DNA of 64,000 nt from Meiothermus sp. Pnk-1 (GTDB taxonomy: Bacteria > Deinococcota > Deinococci > Deinococcales > Thermaceae): the NCBI RefSeq assembly GCF_003226535.1, contig NZ_QKOB01000001.1, positions 62,001 through 126,000 on the forward strand, in the 5' to 3' direction. Positions 16,398 through 27,739 of the stretch are shown one piece after another. A program made the translations under genes and the position numbers. Positions within the stretch are counted from its first letter, which is position 1. The number at the start of each line of letters is the position of its first letter. A model generated the notes under the pieces. It made no database searches and had not been told where the DNA came from. It saw nothing but the letters and a program-made list of their open reading frames with translations.

Positions 16398-18188
16398 CTA
16401 GGGATCGGCGCTCAGGTTCAGCCCGATCAGCAGCGGGTCGTGGTCGGAGGAGCGGAAGGGGGTGGGGGCGTAGCGGTCGTCGGGTTTGAACTCGGTGTTG
16501 TAATCGAGCACCCGGGGCTCGTCGGCGTTGATGTGCCACTCGGTGATCCCGGTAACCTGCGAAGCGAGGCTCGAGGTCGCCAGGGCGTGGTCGAGGTTGC
16601 CGGACTCGCCGTTGAACACGTAGCTGTAGCGCCGGGCGGCCGGGATGCGCAGGATCAGGTTTTCCAGGCCGGACCCTACGAGCACCTTCAGCGGGTCCTC
16701 CTCGGCGTAGGCGTTGAGATCGCCCACCACCAGCACGTCGGGATCGGTGGCCCTGAGGTCGTTGAGGAAGCTCACGAGCCGCTGGGCTTGTCGTACGCGC
16801 AGGGCGTTCCAGCAGCCCTGGCCGGTATCCGCCTGGTCCCCGCTGGCCCCCTCGCAGCCTTTGGATTTGAAGTGGTTGACCACCACCGTGAAGCGTCCCC
16901 CGGTGGCCCGGTCACGAAAGGTTTGGGCCAGCGGAGGGCGGGAGTAGACCGGGTCATCGTCCACCCGGAAGGCTCCCTCCGGCCTGACCCGGGCCGGTTT
17001 GTAGATCAGGGCGACTTTGATCTGGTCGGTGCCGAGGCTGCCGGTCGCCAGGGCGGTGTAGGCCTCGCCGCCCAGCGCTGCGTTGAGCGCCCGAACGAGG
17101 TCCTCTAGCGCAGCGTCGCCGTTGTTTTGTATCTCGATCAGCCCCACTATATCGGCGTCCAGGGTGCGTAGGGCAGCTACCAGCTTGGCCCGTTGCCGCT
17201 CGAGCTCGGCCTGGTTGCTGGCGCCGCGGGCGCCCAGGGTGGTGAAGTAGTTGAGCACGTTGTAGCTGGCTACCCTGAGGGAGCCCCCCACGTCTTCGGG
17301 GGCCTCGGGCCGGGGGTTGCTAGGGATAAAATTGACGGTGCCCACCGGCTCTACTCGGTAGCTGGAGAAGCCGTAAGAGAGGACCCCAGTGAGCCCTACC
17401 ACGCTGTCCCCGACCCGCCGGGTGCCCGAGGTATCCGCTGCCGAAAGGTAGGGGATAGGGCGGGGGTTTTGCCCGTTGCTGCCATCGTCCAGCAGGATGC
17501 GCCGCAAGGGATTGCCCTTTGCCGTGTCGCCCAAGCCGTTGCCGTTGTTGGGATGGAACAGCCGCCCGCCCGCCGAGAGGCCGATCTCCCCAAAGCGGCC
17601 CAGGTTATACACCTCGCTGACGGTGAGGGTTTGGGGAAAGCCCACCAGCATCCCCTCGTAGCGCTCGAGGTCGCCTGGACTCGCCAGCGGCAGGGCCAGC
17701 GGGGTGGGATCTACGGCGACCCCCGTGGCGCACACCAGGACGCTACGCACCTCCTCGAGTTCGGTTAGGGTGCCCTGAGCATCCCCTGGAGAGGCGTACT
17801 CGCGCACCTTGCCGGTGACCCGCACGTAGTCCCCCGCGTTCACCGGGAAGCCCGAAGGGGTATAGACGAACAGGCCATCCGAGGTCTCGGGGTCGCCGTC
17901 GCCGGGGAGGTCCTGGAGGAAAAAGCCTTGGAGCTGGTTTGGCTCCTGGTAATCCCCCACCACCACCCCTTCGGTGGTCACCACCTGCCCCACCAGGGGG
18001 CTCGAGGCTCCCCTGCCTTGTATCTGAAAGGTACGTGCTACGCCGGAATCTGCCGGACAGGAAGCCGCCTGGCCCAAGGCCGCTACGGCCACGCCCCACC
18101 CTTGGGCAGGGGGGCTTTGCTGGCCAAGCGCCACGAGCAAGGCCAAAACGATCCACCATTTTGAAACTTTTCCATAAATATGCCGCAT
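16398..18188 (-). CDS. Secreted endonuclease/exonuclease/phosphatase-family nuclease (ExeM/NucH-like)
   Basis: The 596-residue protein starts with a signal peptide, followed by an OB-fold-like region (about 55-280) typical of extracellular nucleases. The EEP domain occupies the C-terminal half, with LRVASYNVLNYF, VGLIEIQNNGD (metal-binding Glu), VVNHFKSKG, the GDLNAY active-site pair and the final SDHDPLL. It probably degrades extracellular DNA for nutrition or biofilm turnover. Its AATACT box is nine bases before the ATG. Confidence 0.88.
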   Translation of the reverse strand: MRHIYGKVSKWWIVLALLVALGQQSPPAQGWGVAVAALGQAASCPADSGVARTFQIQGRGASSPLVGQVVTTEGVVVGDYQEPNQLQGFFLQDLPGDGDPETSDGLFVYTPSGFPVNAGDYVRVTGKVREYASPGDAQGTLTELEEVRSVLVCATGVAVDPTPLALPLASPGDLERYEGMLVGFPQTLTVSEVYNLGRFGEIGLSAGGRLFHPNNGNGLGDTAKGNPLRRILLDDGSNGQNPRPIPYLSAADTSGTRRVGDSVVGLTGVLSYGFSSYRVEPVGTVNFIPSNPRPEAPEDVGGSLRVASYNVLNYFTTLGARGASNQAELERQRAKLVAALRTLDADIVGLIEIQNNGDAALEDLVRALNAALGGEAYTALATGSLGTDQIKVALIYKPARVRPEGAFRVDDDPVYSRPPLAQTFRDRATGGRFTVVVNHFKSKGCEGASGDQADTGQGCWNALRVRQAQRLVSFLNDLRATDPDVLVVGDLNAYAEEDPLKVLVGSGLENLILRIPAARRYSYVFNGESGNLDHALATSSLASQVTGITEWHINADEPRVLDYNTEFKPDDRYAPTPFRSSDHDPLLIGLNLSADP

Positions 18189-18242
18189 ACGTGCTCCAGT
18201 ATTACCACCGGCGGTCAGGCGTAGGCAACCAAGGCCGCTGGG

Positions 18243-20423
18243 TTAGCGCTCGAGGCTCACGCGGGGCATCCAGTTTTTAAGCCAGCCGGGGAGCCACCAA
18301 TTCCACCGCCCGGCTAGCACCAACACCGCCGGCACCAGCACCAAGCGCACCAGGCTGGCGTCCAGGATGACCGCTACCGCAAGCCCTAAGCCGATGGTCC
18401 TGTTGGCCACCACGTCGCCCTGCACGAAGGCCAGGAAGACGATCACCATGATCAGCGCGGCGCTGGTGATCACCGAGGCGGTGCGTTCCAGGGCAGCTTT
18501 CACCGCCAGGCGGGTCTCGAGCCCTTTCAGGTGGCCCTCTTGTACCCTCGAGAGCAAGAAGATCTCGTAGTCCATGCTGAGGCCGAAGATCACCGCGAAG
18601 AGGATCAGCGGCAGGCTCGAGTCGATCACGCCCGCGCCTTGCGGTAGGAAGATCAGGGTGATGACCCCATAGGCCGCCCCCACGGTGAGGCTATTCATCA
18701 CGATGGACTTGAGGGGGATCACCAGCGAGCGGAACATCACCCCCAGCAGCACGAAGGTGGCGGCGTAGACCAGCCCGATCGCCAGAGGCATGGCCCCCAC
18801 CAGGGCGTCGGTGAACTCCTGGGAACCCACCGGGGCTCCGCCCAACAGCACTTTCCGGAATCCTGCCCGGTGCGCTGCTTCACGCAGACGGGTTTCCCAG
18901 CTCCGGATCGCCTCGGGCCGGATGTGCTCCTTAGGGATCACTGTCAGCCGCAGGTAGCGCCGGTCCTGGCTGATCGAGCGCTGGGTGAGCGAGGCCAGAT
19001 CGCCCAGGCCCCCATCTGATGGGCTCCGCGCGGCGAGGAACGGCGAGATCACCAGCCGCACCTCGGGCCAGCGGTTTAGCTCTCCATCCAGCTTTCTCCA
19101 CTTGCTTCGGGCCTCGGCCTCGAAGCCGCCTTGCCCTAGGTCTAAGAGGATCTCGAAGGCGTCCAGGCTTCCGCCCAGCTCGAGCGGGCGGATGAGCTCG
19201 AGGCCCCTGCGGCTTTCCACCTGCGAGGAAAGCCCAAAGGCACCGGTGTACCCCAGCCGCATCGAGAGGGTGGGCCAGGCCAGCCCCAGCAAGAACCCCA
19301 CCCCCAGCAGCGTGAACCGCCAAGGCCGCTCCATCACCCGCTCGCCCCAGTGGCCCCAGAAGGCGCTGGCTCTTCCCGAGGCGGTGAGCCGGAACTGAAG
19401 CCGGCGGGGAGAGTTGACCCGCTCGCCCAAGAGGGCCAGCAGGCTCGGAACCAGGGTGATCGAGGTGAGCACCGTGACCGCCACCGCCAGCACCCCGCCC
19501 AGGCCCATCGAGCGGGCGAACGCCAGGTCGGGGACGAGCAGCGCGCTCATGGCGATCCCCACCGTAAGCCCGCTGAAGGCCACGCTGCGCCCGGCGGTGC
19601 GGGTGGTGACGGCAGCCGCCTCCCGAGCGGAAAGCCCCCGGGCCAGCTCCTCGCGGAAGCGGTTGACCATCAACAGGGCGTAGTCGATCCCCGCGCCCAA
19701 ACACAGCAGCGTCACCACGCTCCGCGCCAGGCTGGCCACCGGGATCAGGTGGGTGAGGCCCCACACTAACGCCAGGGTCAGGGTGATCGAGAGCATCCCC
19801 ACCACCAGGGGGATCCCTGCGGCCACGAGGGCGCCGAACGCCAAGACCAGCACCAGTCCGGTCAGCGGCAAGGCGGTGACCTCTGAGCGCGTAGCGTCGG
19901 CCTCGAGGCGGTGGAGGAAGTCCTGGGTGACCGCGCTTGCGCCGGTGACGTAGAACCGGGTCTGGGGGAGGTTCACGGCTTGGGTTTCCCGCCGGATGGC
20001 CCGGATCACCGGGTCGGCGTTCGCCAACCGGGTCTCCACAATCGTCGCGGTGACGTACTGGCCGCCGACCTTCCCCGAAAGCTTCAATGGGCTCTCGGCG
20101 TCGAAGCGGGTCAGGGTGCGCACCCCGTCCAACTGTTTCAGCCGCTCGGTGAGGGAGCCATAAGCCTGGAGGAAGCGAGGGTCGGCAGGGGGGAGGGCCG
20201 ACGCACTCACCACCAGGGTGCGGTCTAGGCTCTCGAGGCCAAAGGCCTGGTTCAAGATGCGCATCACCTGCTGCGACTCGCTTCCCTTGACGGCCGAAGT
20301 GTTAGCGCCCAGGCGGCCTGGGGCCAGCGCAGCCAGGGGAAGGGAGACCAGCGACAGGGCAAACCAAGCGAGCAAGACCCAGCGCGGTCGGGTGGCGTTG
20401 AGGTGGGCGAGGAATGGGAACAC
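18243..20423 (-). CDS. MMPL/RND-superfamily membrane transporter
   Basis: The 726-residue protein has the duplicated RND topology, with one N-terminal helix, a periplasmic domain, five to six helices, and then the same again. The family motif GAGIDYALLMVNRFREEL in the first half is mirrored by IFGLSMDYEIFLLSRVQEG in the second. MMPL proteins export lipids or hydrophobic compounds using the proton gradient. It starts with GTG and has no obvious Shine-Dalgarno. The cargo is unknown; the neighbouring galE is a hint toward glycolipid, but only a weak one. Confidence 0.9.
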   Translation of the reverse strand: MFPFLAHLNATRPRWVLLAWFALSLVSLPLAALAPGRLGANTSAVKGSESQQVMRILNQAFGLESLDRTLVVSASALPPADPRFLQAYGSLTERLKQLDGVRTLTRFDAESPLKLSGKVGGQYVTATIVETRLANADPVIRAIRRETQAVNLPQTRFYVTGASAVTQDFLHRLEADATRSEVTALPLTGLVLVLAFGALVAAGIPLVVGMLSITLTLALVWGLTHLIPVASLARSVVTLLCLGAGIDYALLMVNRFREELARGLSAREAAAVTTRTAGRSVAFSGLTVGIAMSALLVPDLAFARSMGLGGVLAVAVTVLTSITLVPSLLALLGERVNSPRRLQFRLTASGRASAFWGHWGERVMERPWRFTLLGVGFLLGLAWPTLSMRLGYTGAFGLSSQVESRRGLELIRPLELGGSLDAFEILLDLGQGGFEAEARSKWRKLDGELNRWPEVRLVISPFLAARSPSDGGLGDLASLTQRSISQDRRYLRLTVIPKEHIRPEAIRSWETRLREAAHRAGFRKVLLGGAPVGSQEFTDALVGAMPLAIGLVYAATFVLLGVMFRSLVIPLKSIVMNSLTVGAAYGVITLIFLPQGAGVIDSSLPLILFAVIFGLSMDYEIFLLSRVQEGHLKGLETRLAVKAALERTASVITSAALIMVIVFLAFVQGDVVANRTIGLGLAVAVILDASLVRLVLVPAVLVLAGRWNWWLPGWLKNWMPRVSLER

Positions 20424-20483
20424 AAAGCACCAGGCCTAGTGTGTACCTGGGCGGCTGTGCCCCACAAGTGCGCTCGCCAACTT

Positions 20484-23146
<2,663 letters not shown>

Positions 23147-23202
23147 AGCTCTTTGCGGGGGTGCCGATTTGCGTTATCAACATCTTGCGGGCTACCAGAT
23201 AT

Positions 23203-23259
23203 CGCCTCGTAGAGGCGGTCGCGCAGGGTAGGCCTCCAAAGGGTGCAGGACGATCCTGC
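23203..23259. terminator. Two short hairpins between convergent genes
   Basis: CGCCTC-GTA-GAGGCG (23203-23217) and GCAGGA-CGA-TCCTGC (23245-23259) are perfect 6-bp stems with 3-base loops. They lie between the guaB stop and the end of the convergent gene at 23294. They could end transcription in both directions, but neither has a T-run. Confidence 0.4.
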
Positions 23260-23293
23260 CTGAGGCATTCCAAAAGCGCGCCGGATTCGAATC

Positions 23294-23872
23294 TTATACC
23301 TCGGCGACCCAGACGATCTTGCCCGCTGTGCTCCAGATCCGCACCGTCCTGCCCAGGACCCGAGAGGCCACGGCCGAGAGGTCTTCTTCGGGATCAGGGA
23401 GGGCGGGGGTCTGCTGGAGGAGGCTGAGGGCTTCGGGAGGGGAGAGCTGTGGGGCTCGCTCGAGCACCGCATCCACCTCCCAGCGGCTGGCCCAAAGGCG
23501 CTTCAGAGCCCATAACGTCTCCTGCTTGCCCGCCCCCAAAGCGAAGGGCGCTTCCCCGGCATAGCGCACCAGCAGGGGGGGTTCCGGCAAAGCCCGGCGC
23601 AGCTCCTCGGCTCGCTCGGGCAGCAGGTAGCTTTCCCGCACCAGGCGCTCGGCCTGGGCGCAGGCGGCCTCGAGCCGCTCCTCGTCAATCCGCGCCCCGA
23701 AGACCCCCTCGAAAGCCCAGCGGATCTGCTCGGGGAGGTTGGCCAGTTGGTAGAACTCGGCCTCGAGGCCCTGCAAGACCACGGTATCCACCACCGGCAA
23801 CCCGGCGGCCTGGAGCTTCTGGAGATCGGCCACTTCGCCCGCGGCGGGGGCCTTTTGCAAAGGGAAAATCAT
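23294..23872 (-). CDS. Small protein resembling the N-terminal domain of PEP synthase/PPDK
   Basis: The 192-residue product shows fragments of the pyruvate phosphate dikinase N-terminal (ATP-grasp) domain. LQKLQAAGLPVVDTVVL matches the usual AGLPVPPGFVL strand. LLVRYAGEAPFALGAGKQET followed by LWALKRLWASRW parallels the conserved VRSSA-ED-SFAGQQET-L-V and WASL region. The key Arg-Ser-Ser is replaced by RYAG, and no His-phosphorylation or PEP-binding domain exists. Catalysis is therefore doubtful. The ATG at 23872 is exactly seven bases after TATAAT. Family assignment is by eye. Confidence 0.55.
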   Translation of the reverse strand: MIFPLQKAPAAGEVADLQKLQAAGLPVVDTVVLQGLEAEFYQLANLPEQIRWAFEGVFGARIDEERLEAACAQAERLVRESYLLPERAEELRRALPEPPLLVRYAGEAPFALGAGKQETLWALKRLWASRWEVDAVLERAPQLSPPEALSLLQQTPALPDPEEDLSAVASRVLGRTVRIWSTAGKIVWVAEV

Positions 23873-23957
23873 CGGCCCGATTATAGGCCGTAGAGACAGG
23901 AGACGGGTGGAGAACCCCACCCCGGCCCTCTCCACGCGCGGGGAGGGTAAACAAAGG

Positions 23958-23985
23958 GCGTCTTGCGTTTTGCGTACGCCGTACG
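23958..23985. repeat. Heptad repeat copy (GCGTYTT family)
   Basis: Units GCGTCTT, GCGTTTT, GCGTACG and CCGTACG follow each other from 23958 to 23985. Just before it, 23915-23950 is a GC-rich stretch of the CCCTCTCC type. The copy lies between the start of the PEP-synthase-like gene and the end of the MFS gene. Confidence 0.75.
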
Positions 23986-24000
23986 ACCATCGACAACCCC

Positions 24001-25233
24001 TCAAGCCGCCGCCGCCCGCAACGCCCGCCGGATGCCCAGCGAAAGCATCCCCCCCATGATCGCCAGCGCCCCGGCGGCGAAGAAGGCCAGGTTGTACTCG
24101 CCCAGCGCGTCGCGCACGCTACCGCCCGCCCAGGCAGCAAAGGCCGCCCCGAGTTGGTGTGCCGCGAAGACCCAGCCATAGACCGTGCCCACGTTCTGCC
24201 GCCCAAAGTTGTCGGCCACCAGGGCCACGGTGGGAGGCACGGTAGCGATGTAGTCGAGGCCGAAGAGAATGGCGAAGGGGACCATGGTCTCGGGGGTCAC
24301 CGCATAGGGCAGCAGCAGCAGGGAGAAGCCGCGGAAGGCGTAGTACACGCACAGCAGCTTGCGGGGGTCGTAGCGGTCGGTGAGCCAGCCCGAGGCGATG
24401 GTGCCCACGAAGTTCATCGCGCCCAGCAGGGCCAGCATCCCCGAAGCCATCCCCTGCGAGATGCCACAGTCCACGGCGTAGGGAATGAAGTGGACGCCGA
24501 TCAGGCCGTTGGAGGTCGCGCCGCAGATGAAGAAGGTACCCGCCAGCAGCCAGAAGGTGCTCGAGCGCACCGCCTGTCCCATGATCCCGGCGTCGGCGGT
24601 GATCTTGGCGGAGGCGCTCTCCGCCGCGGCCCCCAGGGGCCGCTCCCCGATCTCGGCGGGGCTGTCCTTCATCAGCAGAAAGATGGGCAGCATCACCGCC
24701 AGGGCTATCCCCGCCATGATCCAACTGGCCTCGCGCCAGCCCAGGCCCGTGGCCCAGGCCACCAGCGCCGGGATGAAGATGAGCTGCCCCGCGGAAGTGG
24801 CCCCGCCGAAAATCCCCGTGACCAGCCCCCGCTGCCGGATGAACCAGCGGTTGGCCACCGTGGCACCCAGCACGCTGCCCACGATGCCCGTACCCACCCC
24901 GCTCACCACGCCCCAGATCAGGTGGAGCTGCCAAACCTGGGTCATGAGGGCGCTGCCCGCCATGCTCAGGCCCATCAGCAGCAGCCCGAAGAGGGTGATG
25001 CGGCGCGGGCCGTAGCGGTCCATCAGGTAGCCGCTGAAAGGCCCCCCCAACCCGAAGAGCACCAGGCCGATGGACACCGCCAACGAGAGGGTGGTCTTGC
25101 TCCAGCCCAAATCCTGCTCCAGCGGCACCAGCAAAGCCCCTGGCGCCGAGCGAATCCCGGCGGCGACCAGCGTCGCCAGCACCGCCACCGCCACCACAAT
25201 CCAGCCGTAGAAAAACCGATGGGAGTTCGCCAC
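24001..25233 (-). CDS. Major facilitator superfamily transporter (OFA/monocarboxylate type)
   Basis: The 410-residue protein has 12 predicted helices. The MFS loop motif GYLMDRYGPRRITL lies after helix 2, and a related ASGWLTDRYDPRKLL lies in the second half. The opening FYGWIVVAVAVLATLVAAG is typical of the oxalate/formate antiporter and monocarboxylate group. The GTG start has a GGAGGG site. It is 28 bases downstream of a DMT transporter gene and probably co-transcribed. The substrate is unknown. Confidence 0.9.
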   Translation of the reverse strand: MANSHRFFYGWIVVAVAVLATLVAAGIRSAPGALLVPLEQDLGWSKTTLSLAVSIGLVLFGLGGPFSGYLMDRYGPRRITLFGLLLMGLSMAGSALMTQVWQLHLIWGVVSGVGTGIVGSVLGATVANRWFIRQRGLVTGIFGGATSAGQLIFIPALVAWATGLGWREASWIMAGIALAVMLPIFLLMKDSPAEIGERPLGAAAESASAKITADAGIMGQAVRSSTFWLLAGTFFICGATSNGLIGVHFIPYAVDCGISQGMASGMLALLGAMNFVGTIASGWLTDRYDPRKLLCVYYAFRGFSLLLLPYAVTPETMVPFAILFGLDYIATVPPTVALVADNFGRQNVGTVYGWVFAAHQLGAAFAAWAGGSVRDALGEYNLAFFAAGALAIMGGMLSLGIRRALRAAAA

Positions 25234-25261
25234 AAACCCTCCGCTCGTGTCAGGCTACACC

Positions 25262-26152
25262 CTAACGCCGGGCCACGGCCACCAGCCCTACGCCCAGCAG
25301 GATCACCGGCAGGGCCACCAGGGTGACGAGGGTGATGGGCTCGGCGGCCAGGGCCACCCCCAGCAGCACCGCCACCACCGGGTTGACGTAGGCGTAGCTG
25401 CCGGCCAGCGCGGGGCGGACCCTCGAGAGCAAGAACATGTAGGCGCTGTAGCCCACCACCGAGCCGAAGACCACCAGGTAGGCCCAGGCAGCCAGGGACG
25501 AGAGGCTGGGAAGCTGGGTGAAGCGCTCGCCCAGGAGCGTGCCCATGACTACCAGCACCCCACCCCCCACCAGCATCTCGGCAGCGCTGCCCATCATGCC
25601 CTTGGGCAAGGTCATGTGGCGGCTCCAGGCCGAGCCGAAGGCCCAGCAGACCGGGGCCAGGAAGATCAGGAGGGTGCCCAGCAGGTTCGAGCGCAGGTTG
25701 CCCTCGAGCATCAGCAGCGCCACCCCGGCGAAGCCCAGCGCCATGCCCAGCCACTCGAGGCCGCGGGTCTTCTCGCCCCACAAGCGGCCGAACAGGGCCA
25801 GCCACAGCGGCATAGTGGCGATGATGGTGGCCGCCAGCCCCGAGGCCACCCCCAGCGACTCGCCCAGCGCCACCATCCCCATGCCCCCGCCCATCAGCAG
25901 CGTGCCTACCCAGGCTGCGCCCCACCACTCCCGGCGGGTCGGGGCGGGGGCACCGCGCAATCGGAGCACGAGGAACATCCCGCCGCCGGCGACCAGGAAA
26001 CGAACCCCGGTCGCCAGCAGCGCAGGCATGGTCTCGACCATGTAGACGATGGCCAGGTAGGTCGAGCCCCAGATCAGGTACAAAGCCAGCAGGGCGGCGA
26101 GGACCAACCCGCGGTCGCCAGCGGTACGGGGTAATACCTGATGGGTCTGCAT
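25262..26152 (-). CDS. EamA/DMT-family exporter
   Basis: The 296-residue protein has ten helices formed by two EamA repeats. The first contains LYLIWGSTYLAIVYMVETMP and RFLVAGG, and the second a typical SRVRPALAGSYAYVNPVVAV. These features fit the YedA/RhtA-like group that exports amino acids or metabolites. It is preceded by a 43-codon ORF whose stop is two bases from its ATG, and by an AT-rich promoter shared with an Lrp-type gene. Regulation by that Lrp protein is likely. Confidence 0.9.
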   Translation of the reverse strand: MQTHQVLPRTAGDRGLVLAALLALYLIWGSTYLAIVYMVETMPALLATGVRFLVAGGGMFLVLRLRGAPAPTRREWWGAAWVGTLLMGGGMGMVALGESLGVASGLAATIIATMPLWLALFGRLWGEKTRGLEWLGMALGFAGVALLMLEGNLRSNLLGTLLIFLAPVCWAFGSAWSRHMTLPKGMMGSAAEMLVGGGVLVVMGTLLGERFTQLPSLSSLAAWAYLVVFGSVVGYSAYMFLLSRVRPALAGSYAYVNPVVAVLLGVALAAEPITLVTLVALPVILLGVGLVAVARR

Positions 26153-26154
26153 CC

Positions 26155-26286
26155 TCAGGCCTCGCTGCGTCTTAGCTGTGGGGTTGCCGGAGGTTGGACG
26201 AGAGCTTGCCTCGCCCCCGAGGGCTCCCGCCGACGCAGAAGAGGTGCGAGATCGAATACGGTTCGGCCTTCATGGGGTAAAGTCAT
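26155..26286 (-). CDS. Leader ORF (43 codons) translationally coupled to the DMT exporter
   Basis: An ATG at 26286 follows the near-ideal ribosome site GGAGGTGATC. The frame stays open for 43 codons, and the TGA ends two bases before the exporter ATG. The peptide is rich in Arg, Leu and Pro (it contains LAPLLRRREP) and resembles no family I know. Its site CCGGAGGT (26298-26291) is complementary over 8 bases to ACCTCCGG (26194-26187) in the same transcript, and CTGCGTC/GACGCAG (26238-26232 with 26171-26165) can also pair. A regulatory leader peptide is more likely than a functional protein. Confidence 0.5.
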   Translation of the reverse strand: MTLPHEGRTVFDLAPLLRRREPSGARQALVQPPATPQLRRSEA

Positions 26287-26317
26287 GATCACCTCCGGGA
26301 AACACCGCGAATAAATC

Positions 26318-26357
26318 AATAATATATGATAAAGGCATAATTTGTCTATATATTATT
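26318..26357. promoter_or_regulatory. Divergent promoter region with Lrp-like operator
   Basis: Two exact inverted 10-mers, AATAATATAT (26318-26327) and ATATATTATT (26348-26357), have centres 30 bases apart, close to three DNA turns. On the minus strand a TAGACA element and a TATTAT box 18 bases later fall on the two arms and would drive the exporter leader. On the plus strand TACAAT (26369-26374) is next to the right arm. The AT-rich, paired layout suits an Lrp/AsnC octamer. The site call is inference. Confidence 0.55.
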
Positions 26358-26381
26358 CGGGACCGTGTTACAATGCCGAAT

Positions 26382-26846
26382 ATGGTTCAGCTAGATGCCA
26401 TCGACCGGGCGATTTTGCTCGAGCTGCAAAAAGAAAGCCGCCTTTCTTATGCGGAAATTGGGGCTCGAGTGGGGCTTTCGGCGGCTGCGGTACACGAGCG
26501 GGTGAAGAAGCTCGAGCGCAAAGGAGTCATCCAGGCGTACAGAATTCAGGTCAACCCCAAAGCCATCGGGCTGCAGGTGACGGCCTTCATCGCGGTACGG
26601 CTGCAGAACGACACCGCCTGCGCCGACGTGGCCCCCACCTTCGCCGACTTCCCCGAGGTCGAGGAGTGCCACAGCGCCGCCGGCGACATCGACGTGCTGC
26701 TCAAGGCCCGCACCGCCACCCCCGAAGACCTCGAGCGGCTGCTCTACCGCATCAAGCGGGTGCCCGGCGTCTCGCGCACCACCTCGACCGTGGTGCTCTC
26801 GACGCAGTTCGAGGCCCGGCCCCTGATCCCCGTTGAGCCCGAGTAA
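26382..26846 (+). CDS. Lrp/AsnC-family transcriptional regulator
   Basis: The 154-residue protein has the N-terminal helix-turn-helix, opening LDAIDRAILLELQKESRLSY and followed by RVGLSAAAVHERVKKLE. A RAM ligand-binding domain follows, with VEECHSAAGDIDVLLKARTA. Such proteins sense amino acids and control their transport. The start at 26382 is seven bases after TACAAT, so a leaderless mRNA is likely; an ATG three codons earlier overlaps that box and is less likely. It probably represses itself and the divergent exporter. Confidence 0.92.
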   Translation: MVQLDAIDRAILLELQKESRLSYAEIGARVGLSAAAVHERVKKLERKGVIQAYRIQVNPKAIGLQVTAFIAVRLQNDTACADVAPTFADFPEVEECHSAAGDIDVLLKARTATPEDLERLLYRIKRVPGVSRTTSTVVLSTQFEARPLIPVEPE

Positions 26847-26870
26847 AGACCCTGCTAGGATGGGCGGCCT

Positions 26871-27707
26871 ATGCCCCTGCGACTGCCCTCCTGGGACCAA
26901 GCCTACCCCTCCAAGGCCCGGCTGCGGCTCGAGGTCAGCATGATGCTGGAGTCGGTGGTGGAAGCCCTGCTGGGCCAGCTCGGCGAGGGGGCCTTCGTGG
27001 GCATCTACGCCAAAGGCTCGGCCCTCAAGCCCTGGGACAGCCCCCTCGACTACGTGCCCGAGCTCTCCGACCTCGACGTGCAGCTCCTCCTGCACGACCC
27101 CGGCCTGCTCGACGACCTCGAGCGGGCCCTGGCGGTGCAGGCCGACCTCGAGCGCCGCTTCTTCCGCCGCGCCCCCCAGCCCCTGCACCTGCCCCGCCCT
27201 CAGATCCTGGTCATCAACCGCTTTCTGGAGAGCCCCACCTTCTCCCCCTCCCCCGCTTCCGTCGTGCAGACCCTCTTCGGCAAGCCCTACGCCGAGGTGC
27301 ACCCGCTCACCGACCGCGAGGCCGTGCGGGAGGCCGACCGTTGGAGCCTGCTCGAGCACGCCAAACCCGAGGACCTGCGGGCCTTCCCCCTCAACTTCAT
27401 GGACATGCCCGGCAAGTACCTCTTCCACTGCCTGCGCCAGCTCACCTGGCGGGTAGGGCCCACCGCCTCGCGGGCGCTCTCGCTGCTGGGCAGCAGCTTC
27501 GAGGAGGCCTGGGGCCACAACCGCACCCACCTGGTGGGGCGGCTCGAGGCCGCCGGGCAGGCCGGGTTGGCCGCCGACTACGCGGGCTTCTACCTGTGCG
27601 CCTGGGACTTCTACCGCTCGGGCTACGCCGACTCTGAGGCAGCGCGGCAGGCCGTCCGGCACGGGGTACGGGTGCTCGAGGCCGGGCGGCGGCTGGCCCA
27701 GGGTTGA
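26871..27707 (+). CDS. Nucleotidyltransferase-like protein of unknown substrate
   Basis: The 278-residue protein has a Pol-beta-type start: a helix, then AKGSALKP (Gly49-Ser50) and SDLDVQLLL, giving Asp67-x-Asp69. The spacing between the Gly-Ser and the Asp pair is about 17 residues, longer than in minimal MNT proteins. The rest is helical, with RHGVRVLEAGRRL at the end. It may be an antibiotic-modifying or standalone nucleotidyltransferase. It lies 24 bases after the Lrp gene and has TAGGAT nine bases before its ATG. Family assignment is moderate and function is unknown. Confidence 0.55.
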   Translation: MPLRLPSWDQAYPSKARLRLEVSMMLESVVEALLGQLGEGAFVGIYAKGSALKPWDSPLDYVPELSDLDVQLLLHDPGLLDDLERALAVQADLERRFFRRAPQPLHLPRPQILVINRFLESPTFSPSPASVVQTLFGKPYAEVHPLTDREAVREADRWSLLEHAKPEDLRAFPLNFMDMPGKYLFHCLRQLTWRVGPTASRALSLLGSSFEEAWGHNRTHLVGRLEAAGQAGLAADYAGFYLCAWDFYRSGYADSEAARQAVRHGVRVLEAGRRLAQG

Positions 27708-27739
27708 GCTTGGGGGCCCCGTGGCCTAGGGTAGGAGGC

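Noticed and set aside
23270-23293. tRNA T-arm-like ATTCGAATC
   Set aside because: No acceptor stem or anticodon arm can be formed around it.
26155-26300. SAM-type riboswitch in the exporter leader
   Set aside because: CCGGCAACC recalls S-box RNAs, but I could not lay out the full set of helices, so I report only a structured leader.
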